Source of the DNA: Acorus gramineus
Taxonomy: Eukaryota > Streptophyta > Magnoliopsida > Acorales > Acoraceae
Length of the DNA: 64,000 bases
Assembly (NCBI GenBank): GCA_030737835.1
Contig: JAUJYN010000040.1
Span: forward strand, 166,810 to 230,809
Reading direction: 5' to 3'
A program made the translations under genes and the position numbers. Below the pieces are notes generated by a model. The model saw only the letters and a list, made by a program, of their open reading frames with translations. It did no database searches and was not told the origin of the DNA. Shown one piece after another: positions 8,838 to 18,334 of this stretch. The first letter of the stretch is position 1; each line of letters begins with the position of its first letter.

Positions 8838-10932
8838 GTGGTCTCGGATTCGAGTTCCCACTTGTTTGACCCCTTCTCACGCCCTCTTTTCTCCTCTGAT
8901 TTCAGCCATCTTGAGGGCTGAAGGAGATCGTGGTGGTGGTGGTCCTTGAAGAGGTGTTTCGGTGCGCGGAGAGCAACCGAACTTCCCTTCCTTCCTTTCC
9001 TTCCTAGGGTAAGCCTTCTTTCCTTCCTTTTCTTGCTTAGATGCATGTTAGGAGGGTGGTTTTGAGTATGGATGGCTGTTGGTGGCTGTTGGAGGCCATT
9101 GGTGGCCGGTGAGAGGTGGTAGGGTGGCTCGGGCAGGATGGCAGGCCGGCTCGGGTAGGCTGGCAGCGCAGGCAGCACAGGCAGGCGGGCTGGCAGGCAG
9201 GGCGGGCAGAGCAGGCTGGCAGGGCGCGCAGGCGTGCGCGCGGGTGGAGCAGGTGCGGGTGCTGCGTGCTGGGCGGCGTGCGCTGGCGTACGCGCGGGGC
9301 GCTGCGCAGAGGCGCAGTGCGGGCGGGCGCAGGGGACCGCGTGCGGATGCTGCGCGCAGGGCGCCTTGCGGGGGCGTGCACGCGGAGCGCTGCGCAGAGG
9401 TGTAGGCGTGCTGTGCGCGCGGGGTGAGGCGAGCTGGTGGTGCGCGCGGGGTGCGCGCGGGGTGAGGTGTTGGGGCGTTGGGCATGTGGGTGTGCGCGCG
9501 AGTCGCTTCGCTGGGGCACAGTGAGCGCGCGGTGCACCCGGGGGACTCGGCAGAGTGTCCGGGCATGCGGGCTGGGCTCGGCAGTGCGTCTGGGTGCGCG
9601 GGCCGGGGCTCGACTGTGCGTCCGGGCCGGGTGGACGTGCGTACGGCTGCCCGGGGGTTCAGGATTGAGTTGGGGTGCTCGGGCTCGCGTGCGTACGGGC
9701 CGTATGTACGTTTGCCCGAGTGTTGTGTATTTTTAGTGTATTTTTGGTGTATTTGTGTATTTTACTCACCAAGTTGATTACCTTGTCTTGCAGATCTTGA
9801 CGGACGGTCGCGCGACGACCCGGTTATCGGTGAGTGGGACAATCCAACCTAGTTGGGAGGCGCTATACGCACTTGGGCGTATACCGTCCTCCCCTGGGGC
9901 ACCATAGTTAATATTAACTTGGTAATTTTGTAATCTATGTAAGCATGATTAGTGTGTAGAATGCATGCCACCCTAGACTTGTATGTTAGGGACTTGCACC
10001 CTTAGGATATGTGTAAGAGCCGTGCATCCTGTCACCTTGTTATCATGCTAGGAAAGCCTCGACCTATGCATGCGTCCTATTAGTTTAATTTATTAAATTA
10101 AATGCGAGCATATGTCTATTAGTATGCCTTGGGGAATATTAAGGGGGCCTTGCGAGGTTAACATTGAGACCCGGGCTAGGGTACTCCGTGTTCCTTGTTT
10201 GGTTGTCGGGATGTCCTATATCAGGACCTCAGGTTGCCCTCCCAAGGTTTCTTTTCCTCATTATATCAATATATGTTCCCCGCATCTTGGTTATGCGCCC
10301 TGGAGGAATTCTGAAGAATTCATGACATTAGAGTTGTTGAGATGTGTTGTTGGCGGATCCGAGTGGATCATATGCGTATGGATAGGCTGTTCTGTTCCCT
10401 TCGTTGGATCCGTGTAGAGACTGCCCCAGCGTTTGAAAGGCCGTCCCGTGAGAGGGCTCCCATCAGTAGGCACCTCCTGATTTGGGACGGACCGTGCTGA
10501 ATGTGGGAGTGGCCAAGAGGCTACGGAGTGGAGGAGAGACTATCGGTGGACCAAGGGTGAGCAACAGCCTAGTCAGTCCCAATATCCTATGTCACCATAT
10601 TGAGGGGTGAGGGTGAGGGTGTGGTGGGTCGGCGATGTGGCGACCCACTGGATTGTGTAAGGATGATTATCAGCCTAATAAGTCCCAATATCCTGTCACC
10701 TATTGAGGGGTGAGGGTGAGGGTGTGGTGGTTCGGCGATGTAACGACCCACCGGATTTGTGTAGTTCCTGCCACTTTGAGGCTTTTGATTTGATTAATTG
10801 TGGTTAATATAATTGTGATGCATGGGTTGTCCTATTCACTGAGCATGTGACTCACCTCTCGCATAATATTTTTCTCCAGTGATTACTGAGGCGGACTTGA
10901 AGGAGGAGCTCCCCGAGAGACTGCACCAGTAG
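8838..10932 (+). pseudogene. LTR-embedded micro-gene, copy A2
   Basis: Exons by signal are about 8700-9008, 9794-9829 and from 10880; introns are 9009-9793 (GTAAG...TTGCAG) and 9830-10879 (GTGAGT...TCCAG). The exon 1 frame contains a TGA near 8919 but still reads RRSWWWWSLKRCFGARRAT after it. At the end of exon 1 the frame is one base off relative to exon 2. Exons 2 and 3 join in a single frame: DLDGRSRDDPVI, then VITEADLKEELPERLHQ and TAG at 10930. A change of GAT-CTG to GAC-TTG against copy A3 keeps Asp-Leu. No known domain. Coding is likely for the ancestor, not for this copy. Confidence 0.45.
9855..9893 (+). other. Conserved hairpin after mini-exon donor, A2
   Basis: Outer arms GGGAG (9855-9859) and CTCCC (9889-9893). 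Inner arms TATACGC (9864-9870) and GCGTATA (9877-9883) pair perfectly around a six-base loop. It lies 25 nt after the donor GTGAGT. Confidence 0.65.
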
Positions 10933-11276
10933 CGGAGTAGCGCCACGTCCCGCGAGTTTTAGAGGCCATCAGCATCCTTCTTGATTGTATGTATATATTT
11001 CCGTGCTTGGCACCCAGTTTGGATTGTATTGGGATGTTTGTGTGTATATTGGCTCTCACAGGACATTTGATTATGTATCGAGTCTGTAGTATGTTTTTGG
11101 ATTACAGACTCAGTCTTTTAGCTTCCGCTATCTGTGTATATATCATGTCAGCCTTGCTTTCATCTGTGTTGTCATTATAATTGTTGTTTAGAGAGTTTTA
11201 TTGATCTCCTGTATAGACTGCTGATATCATGTATACACTTGCCGCGTCCCGGGGACGGCCGCCCTGGGGCGTGACA

Positions 11277-12166
11277 GACTAAAGGAGAATTGGGACTGAA
11301 GTGGGCTAGGGAAGGGGAGGATAGTTGGGTTTAGCCGCCTGGTGGAAGGCGGCCAGTTGTGGTTAGCCGCCTGGTGTCTGGTTCAATTTGGGCAGAACCT
11401 GGGTAGGGTTTGGGTTTGGTTTTTGGCAGAGGTTTAAACTGGGTTTAACCTGGGTTTTGGAGAGTGGATTTGGAGAGTGGTTTGGTGTAGGAAATGGGTT
11501 TCTCTCACTTTTCTCTCAAGGGTTTGAAGTGGTGGTGTGGCTTGATGGTTGGGAATGTGGGTGGTTGGGGGTTATTGATGGGTATTGAATGTGAATTGAT
11601 TATTGATATGAATTAGTTGCCCCCCCTATTTATAGTAAAAAAAGGGGTATCGGAATGTCCACTGGACAATAGATCAAAATGGGTAATAAGGTGCTTGATT
11701 TGACCTCCCATTAGATCTTTGTGTCTCTAACAGTGTCCAGGCGAGGGGCGGCTAATGGTATTTAGCCGCCTAGTGAGGGGCGGCTACTCTCAGGTAGCCG
11801 CCCCCATCATAACCTGCCATACGTCCCATCTCTGACAAGCGGTGGCTTGGGTCGGTTACTAAGGATGAACTGGCTAAGATGGGGCGGCTAGAAGGGACAA
11901 TCCGCCGCAATCATGCTTGCTTTATGTCCCATCCAGGAAGACGGTTTGGGGTCGGTCAGGGGGGCGGCTAGTTGGAACTAGCCGCCTGGTATGGGGCGGC
12001 TACTCTTAACTAGCCGCCCCTGTCCAGGCTCTTAGATTTTTCTAAGTGTTGGACTTAGGGTTTCTGGTGAGGGAGTCTTCTATTTAGATGTCCAAATGTG
12101 GTTGTCTTCCAATATTACTTGAAGTAAATTTCCTTTCTTTGGACAGTCAAAATTAGGATATCTACA
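11277..12166 (-). mobile_element. LTR X4, right part (minus)
   Basis: It continues X4 after A2 with the reversed leader, the reversed TATA box near 11630 and the GCC-box-rich upstream region. It ends at ATTAGGATATCTACA (12166), so on the sense strand the LTR starts TGTAGATA, as does X5 at 47851. Sequence right of 12166 differs from that right of 47851, which fixes this edge. X4 without A2 is about 1.2 kb. Confidence 0.8.
11333..12018. promoter_or_regulatory. Inverted GCC-box array in LTR X4
   Basis: Eleven copies of AGCCGCC or its complement GGCGGCT were counted: 11333, 11365, 11747, 11764, 11779, 11796, 11883, 11963, 11980, 11995 and 12012. Most form pairs such as GGCGGCTAGTT/AACTAGCCGCC (11963-11986), an 11-bp perfect inverted repeat. 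AGCCGCC is the GCC-box bound by ethylene-response (ERF/AP2) factors. The array sits mainly upstream of the LTR's TATA box. Confidence 0.55.
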
Positions 12167-12726
12167 ATTGTCCCTCATCAGACGGAGTCTTTGTGTGAAA
12201 TGGAATGACTCTGATCGATGATAAGGAAAGAGACCCTTATTTTGGCCGGTCCAACCTTCAAGAAGTTTAGGACACATGACCAAATACCATTCAGGGAGGT
12301 AATTTAGGTCATCAGAGGCTGGGTTTTGACTAGAATGGTTATCTAAGGAGTGATCCAGGTGGGAGAGTGAGTAAAAGTAAGGAAGCGAGTGACCAACCCT
12401 CGGACGGGGTTCTTAGCCATCGTTGACGGAGTAGCCCAGCATCAGTTTCCTTGTGCCTACCGTACCCGTGCTTGGGTAGCTCAGCAAATCAAGGGGATAT
12501 CGCAGACAGAAAGTAAAATAAAGTGTGTTTGATTTGGTGAATTGGATCATTCGAAAGACAAAGATTACAAAAAAGAACGAGATCTGAAGAAATTTGAACT
12601 GAACGGTACTGGAAATTGTGGTAAAACTTCAAGAGAGTTGTGTTTGATCAAGTAAAACTTGGAAATAAACCAATACATGGCTGTTTGTTTTTAGAAAACT
12701 TGGAAATAAGTGTGTTTGAGAAGCTG
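12167..12726. other. Unassigned sequence between LTR X4 and PMD gene
   Basis: No X-type LTR, coding frame of note, or recognisable terminus was seen. The first part flanks X4 and so was probably its insertion target. The stretch is moderately AT-rich with no repeats visible by eye. Confidence 0.4.
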
Positions 12727-12811
12727 GCAGGGGGGGCGACATGTTGAAATTAGCCGGCGGGTAGGGGGCTGCTAGACGCGACTAGCCGCCGCCCGTCTGG
12801 GCCCCTTATAA
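12727..12811 (+). promoter_or_regulatory. GCC-box segment and TATA upstream of PMD gene
   Basis: TAGCCGG, GGCTGCTAG and CTAGCCGCC elements resembling the X LTR promoter module are followed by TTATAA (12806-12811) in a CCCCTTATAACC context. About 200 bp of CT-rich leader precedes the ATG at 13014. The likeness suggests that the PMD gene is, or was, driven by an X-like LTR promoter. Confidence 0.4.
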
Positions 12812-15372
12812 CCAAAAAAGGGACCCTCTCTCTTCCCACATTTGTTTTCTTTCAAAACGGTTCTTCTTCCCTCTCTTCTTCTTCTTCTTCTCTGTTTGAA
12901 ACTGAGAAAAACCTTGATTTCCTTGACTTTGATTAGCCCCAGATCACTCCTTTCTTCTTGATTTCGAAGCCCTAGATTCCCTTGGGGCTTTCTTTTTCGT
13001 GAAATCAGAGGAGATGATGAAGGGGAAGAGGACGGCTTCGATGATGAAGTGCCTTAGGTCTTCCAGAGAGCAGAGAGGGGCTGTCTCAGGGTCTAGCTCT
13101 TCGAAGAGCGACGGGTCAAAGAGGAGGGTCGCGGAGGAGGCGACCCAAATGGCGGAAACGCCATTGGCGGGCATGGGTGGAGGTGCGGGTGCATCCTCGG
13201 GGGCTATCCCAGGGGCAGGGGGTTGTGTGATTGGTTATACACGCAATAGGAGGCGTGGCGACCGATCGGCGGTGGCCGAGGGTGCGGGTTTGGAGGCCGT
13301 AGGGTCAGCCGAGGGTGCGGTTGAGGGGGTGGGGACTGAGGGAGTTAGTGAGGAGGTGAGGGCGTCTTTGGACGCTATAGTGGGGATGTTAGAGAGGGAG
13401 GCTGGAGAGGCCAGGGCTGAGGAGGAGAGGAGGGCTTTGGGGGACTTTGAGGCTTTAGCCTCCAAAGTGGTGGGCGCGGAGGAGGGCGAGGGTGTAGGGA
13501 CTGAGGCTACGGGGGCTGTGGGTGTGGACACAAGGGCCACGGGGCCGGTGCCGAGGTCGAGGCCGAGGAGGAGGGGGATGAGGAGGGAGAGGATGACGGG
13601 ATGGACGATCCCAATGAGACCGAGGCGGAGGCTTCCAGGGCTACACGAGCTGTGGTATGTCCTGATTTCTCTTTGTCTAGTCATATATTTTATATTCATA
13701 CCTTGAATTTATGTGTGTGCATGCTTATGAGTGTGTGGTGTACATGTTTGTGAATTTCAAGGAGGAGGGGTCATGCATGTAGTAGGGATACTGCAATGTC
13801 ATAGTATAATAACATGCTTGCATAGTGGGTTCTAGTGTAAGATGGTGGTGGGATTGTATGGGCATGTGAGTTTGAGGGGAGTGATAATTTTTTTTTTTGA
13901 AATAGATATGTTTTAATGTGATAATGGCATAGAAGGCAAGTAAGCATGTGTCGATGATCACGGTGGGAGTGTTATAAACATGCTTTATATGACAAGAAGA
14001 AAGTGTGTTTATGTAGTTTTAAGCATGGTGAATTTTGATTCGTAGATAGACCACGGTGGGAGTGTTTATGGGGAAAAAAGAGGTGTATTCATGTTTCAAA
14101 TATTTCATGCTTGCATATGTATATTTAATTCTCTAAGCATGGTTTAGAATGAAAATTTCGTTTAGGATTCTCACCTTTCGGACGTCTTCGGACTAACCCC
14201 TCTTCTTCTGTTTGTTTCAGCGGCCGAACCGTATTCGAGCCCTCTAGCATGGGATGAAGCGGTGGTATGATGCCTTGAGGCCGGAGGAGAGGAACCTGAT
14301 GGATGAAGCGGGCTTTCACTCCTTTTTTCTGATTGAGCCGTTCCATGTCCACCGCCCTTATCTCGAGGCGTTGGCGGAGAGGTGGGATCCGGAGAGCTGC
14401 ACATTCATCCTCCCCACTGGTGCGGTGATGCCGACGTTGGAGGACGTTCAACGGATCATGGGCCTCCCAGTCTTGGGTGAGGTGGTGATAGTGGCTACCA
14501 GTCAAGACTACAGGGCGCTCTTCCGGGAGTTGATCGGGGATTGGGAGTACGTGGAGCGAGAGAGGACGTTGAACCGGATCCCTCTAGGACAACTTTCGAG
14601 GCAGTACGGCCTTGGTTCATTCACGCGCCGTCAGAAGGGCGAGGCCGCGGCCAGTTTTGAGAGGAGGAGGCTGATGATCGAGGCTAGGGAGGCCACTGCA
14701 TGCCCACAGAGGGCTCGGAGGGAGTTGAGGGCGTTCTTCCTCTATTTTTTCTGTTATATATGTGTCACTTTTATCCTTCTGGTTACCATTCGAGCATTCT
14801 GGCAGTTTTCCAACTTTTTCATTTTTTGATCGGAACCACTAAAATTTTAAACTTTTATCTATCATCCTGAGTTTGAGGGCTCCGATTGAAAATCTAACTG
14901 CATATTATGTGTCCTGGTGCCATTTCAAGCCACTCACGAAAATTTCATCGAATTCTGGTAACGTTTCAGAATTTCACAGTTTCGAAGCGTATCCGGGTTT
15001 TGACCGACCGAAAAGTCATTGGGAGACTTGACTTGGTCAAGGTTGACCCTTGACTTGGTCAATGGATTTTGGTTTTTAGTGTGGTTGGGTTGACTAGGGT
15101 CAAATCTCACCTAAACCTAACTTAAACCTAGTTTAAACTAATTAATTTCTAAGTTAAGTGGGTGGTGAGTGTGTGAGTGAGTGTGTGAGGTGTGTGTGTG
15201 CTTTAAGTGAGGTCCACGCCCATTTATAGTTGCACTCCCCCTATTCATCTTCTTCTCCACCAAAAGCTCTCTCTCATCTTCTCTCTTTTTCCACCATATG
15301 ACCTAGTAGAGGTGGTTAAAATCAAAAACCCTAGAAGGAGAAAAGATAGGTGAGGACCCGATCTATCTTCCT

Positions 15373-17153
15373 ATGGTCTCGGATTCGAGTTCCCTCATGT
15401 GTGACCCCCCTCTCATAGCCTCTTTTCTCCCATGTTTTCAGCCCTTCCTTGGCTGAGAGGAGATCTTGGTGGTGGTGGTCTTGGAGGTGGCAAATCGGTG
15501 CGCGAAGATCACCCGTTCTTCCTTCCCTTCCCTTCCTCTCCTTGGGTGAGTTTCTTTCCTTCCTTTTCTTGTTTAGATGCATGTTAGGAGGTGTTTTTGG
15601 TTATGTATGGCTCTTGGGTGGTTGGAGGGGGACTGTTGGGGGCTGTTGGAGGTGTTAGGGTTGGCTCGGGTGCATGCGGGCTCACCGGCGCGCGTGCGCG
15701 CGAGCCTGCACGCGCACAGGCAGGCAGGCGAGCTGCAGTCAGGCGCGCTGGGCGCGTGCTGTCGGGCTCGCTGGGCGCGTGCGGTCGGGCGAGCAGGCGT
15801 GCGCGCGGGGTGCTGCGCTGGGGCGCAATGCGTGCGGGTGTGCGCGCAGGGCGCTGCGCTGGGGCGCTGTGCGCGCGGGTGCATCCGGGGCTGGACGCGA
15901 GGTGCACGCGGGCGCGAGCGTGAGTGTGCCCGAGCGTGCGGCGTGTCTGGGCGCGCGGGCTGGGGTGCGGCAGCGTGCCTGGGCGGGCGGGCAGGGGCGC
16001 GGCAGCGTGCCTGGGTGCGCGGGCTGGGGCGCGGTAGTGCGCCCGGGGCGAGGGTGTGCGTGCGTGCATGCGCGTGCTGGTGGCCGTGCGTATGGCTGCC
16101 GGAGGTTCGGGAGTGAGTCGGGGCACTCGGGCTCGCGTGCGTGCGGGCCGTATGCACGCTTGTCCGAGTGTATTTTTGTATGTATTGTGTATTTTACTCA
16201 CTGTGCTGAATACCCTGTCTTGCAGATCTTGACGGACGGTCACGCGACGACCCGGGTATTGGTGAGTGGGACAATCCAACCCAGTTGGGAGGCGTATATG
16301 CTCTTAGGCATGTACCGTTCTCCCCTGGGGCACCATAGTTTAATATTAACTTGTATAATATGTAATGCATGCAGGCATGATTGTTATGTAGTATGCATGC
16401 CACCCTAGACCTTGTATGTTAGGGACTTGCACCCTTTAGGATATGTGTAAGAGCCATGCATCCTGATACCATATTTTCATGCTAGGAAGCCTTGACCTAT
16501 GCATGTGTCCCATTTAGTTTAATTTATTTTAAATCAAATGTGAGTTATTTAGTAATGAGCATGCTTAGTGAATATTATAACCATGAGGTTATAATACAGG
16601 CTTCCCCGCATCGTAGTTATGCGCCCTGGAGGAATTCACGGGAATTCATGTCATTTGAAATGTTAGGAAGTTGTTATCGACGGATCCGAGTGGATCGTAT
16701 ACGTGTGGGTAGGCTGTTTCTGTTCCCTTCATTTGATCCGTATAGAGACTGCCCCAGCGTTAGACAGGCCGTCCTGACAGAGGGCTCCCATCAGTAGGTA
16801 CCTCCTGATTTGGTTTCGGACTGTGCTGAATTGTGGGAGTAGACCAGGCGGGCTACGGAGTGGAGGAGAGACTATCGGTGGACCAAGGGTGATTAACATC
16901 ATAGTCAGTCCCAATAGCCATGTCACCTATTGGAGGGTGAGGGTGAGGGTGTGGTGGGTCGGCGATGTAGCGACCCACTGGATTGTGTAGTTCCTGCCAC
17001 TTAGAGGCTTTGAATTATTTGTGATTAATATGAATTGTGATGCCTGGGTTGTGCTATTCACTGAGCGTGTGGCTCACCCCTCGCATATTTTTTTCTCCAG
17101 TTATCACTGAGTCGGATCTGAAGGAGGAGCTCCCCGAGGGACTTCAGCAGTAG
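15373..17153 (+). pseudogene. LTR-embedded micro-gene, copy A3
   Basis: This is the best preserved copy. Introns are 15546-16225 (GTGAG...TTGCAG) and 16262-17100 (GTGAGT...TCCAG). An ATG at 15373 opens a frame (MVSDSSS) that ends at a TGA near 15453. One base over, the frame reads RRSWWWW and then IGARRSPVLPSLPFLSL to the donor. From there the three exons join in a single phase: SL, then DLDGRSRDDPGI, then VITESDLKEELPEGLQQ, then TAG at 17151. One indel in exon 1 therefore separates it from an ATG-started product of roughly 85 residues. No signal peptide, membrane segment or known domain is recognised. The C-terminus is acidic and the part before the first junction is basic and Trp-rich. Confidence 0.5.
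16287..16324 (+). other. Conserved hairpin after mini-exon donor, A3
   Basis: Outer arms GGGAG/CTCCC. Inner arms TATATGC (16295-16301) and GCATGTA (16308-16314) pair with one G-T wobble. Relative to A2, the C-G pair at stem position 5 is replaced by T-A. Confidence 0.6.
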
Positions 17154-18334
17154 CGGAGCAGCGCCACGTTCCGCGAGTGTTAGAGGCTATCAGCATCCCC
17201 TTTTGATTGTATGTATTATATTTATGTGCTTGGGCACCCATTTGTATTATATTTGATGTCATTGTATATATTGGCTCTCACAGGACAGTTGATTATGTAT
17301 CGAGTCTGTAATGTGTCTTTGAATTACAGACTCAGTCTTTTAGATTCCGCTATTTGTGTATATATCATGTCAGCCTTGCTTTTGCCTGTGTTGTCATTTT
17401 GATGTTGTTTAGAGTATGTTATTGACCTCCTGTATAGACTGCTGATATCATATATACCATTGCCGCGTCCCGGGGACGGCCGCCCTGGGGCGTGACATCT
17501 TCGGCCGGGTCCTCTTCTCGATGGCCTCCGAAAAGGTCTCCTCTCACTTTCTGTTTCTGATGAGGGACCTAGAGGCCATGGGATGCTTTGCCTGGGGAGT
17601 GGCCATGCTGGCCCACCTCTTTGTTGAGTTGTCGAAGAAGGTGAAGAGAGCCGAGGGAAAGAATCTCAACGGCTTCGCAGCGTTTCTACATGTATAATTT
17701 AGTGAAGATAGGAATGATTTGATTTCACCTGACTTTGGTTTTGACTTTCTTTCTGCAGATTTTCGGGTATGAGCACTTCGCCATTGCTCGTCCGACCCAG
17801 CTGGTCTTCGACCGTGCCCTCCCTTGGGCTATGAGATGGGCGCCTCCAGGGGCTTCTCGCCTGCGTCGCCTTGCTCAGTTCCGGGAGGCTTTCTGCGCTT
17901 CGAAGGAATCTTTCTCTTTTCTCTTTCTCTTTTCTCTCCTTGCTTCTTGCTTCTTCTCATTGTGTTCTAAATGATGCCTACTTTTGTAGGTTGAGCTGAA
18001 TGAGTTGGAGAAGAAGCTTGAGACCGCCAATGAGCACCTCCAAGCACGGGCCGGGCAAGTAGAAGGGTTGCGAGCGTAGAGGCGACGCTTGCAGGACTAG
18101 GTTCGAGTCCTTGAGGCTCAGGTGGATGCTTTGTCGAGAGCGAGAGCCGATGGCGCTTCTTCCTCCTCTGCTCCTCCTCCGCCTAGTGCCACCGATCGGG
18201 AGTTCAAGTTGGTGAACGAGCTTGGCATGGTCCGTAGCGAGCTCCTGGCTACTCGGATGGAGCTTGATCAGGCGAGGGAGAGGGCTGCAAGGGTCGAGGA
18301 CAAGGTGGACCAGTTGCGGTCCGAGAGAGCCTTG

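Larger units (their letters stand above)
8269..11276 (+). mobile_element. Solo LTR A2 (3008 bp), TSD GACTA
   Basis: It has the TGTTATATATGTGTCAC head and GGGGCGTGACA tail, with GACTA repeated at 8264-8268 and 11277-11281. The uninterrupted counterpart of its target is present at 46972-46976 in X5 (CCTGACTAAAGGAG), which confirms the insertion. It is solo, with no internal region. Landmarks are a W-box cluster at 8546-8599, TATA 8672-8681, leader donor 9009, GC-rich intron 9009-9793, mini-exon 9794-9829, hairpin 9855-9893, G-rich tracts near 10610 and 10705, and third exon from 10880. Confidence 0.95.
14752..17497 (+). mobile_element. Solo LTR A3 (2746 bp), TSD TTTTC/TCTTC
   Basis: It starts TGTTATATATGTGTCAC and ends GGGGCGTGACA. 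The flanking 5-mers TTTTC and TCTTC differ by one base. It splits PMD exon 2, whose reading resumes after it. Landmarks: W-boxes 15028-15100, TATA 15223-15229, leader donor 15546, GC-rich intron 15546-16225, mini-exon 16226-16261, hairpin 16287-16324, G-rich tract near 16937, third exon from 17101. Confidence 0.92.
13014..18334 (+). pseudogene. Plant mobile domain (PMD/MAIN-like) gene, broken
   Basis: PMD proteins (MAIN, MAIL1 and transposon-borne relatives) act in the nucleus; transposon copies have unknown roles. Exon 1 (ATG 13014 to about 13654) encodes a Gly/Ala/Glu-rich, apparently disordered region. Intron 13655-14220 ends TTTGTTTCAG. Exon 2 (14221-14751, resuming 17498-17691) carries the domain: RWYDALRPEE, ALAERWDPESCTFILPTG, LEDVQRIMGLP, and after the LTR insertion WGVAMLAHLFVELSKKVK. 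A small intron 17692-17758 follows, then YEHFAIARP and RALPWAMRWAPPG. From 17990 comes a Leu/Glu-rich coiled coil (ELNELEKKLETANEHLQARA). Defects: TAG at 14245, solo LTR A3, a lost donor near 17914, two in-frame stops near 18079-18100, and truncation by LTR B at 18335. A second copy on the other strand lies at 63545-64000. Confidence 0.75.
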
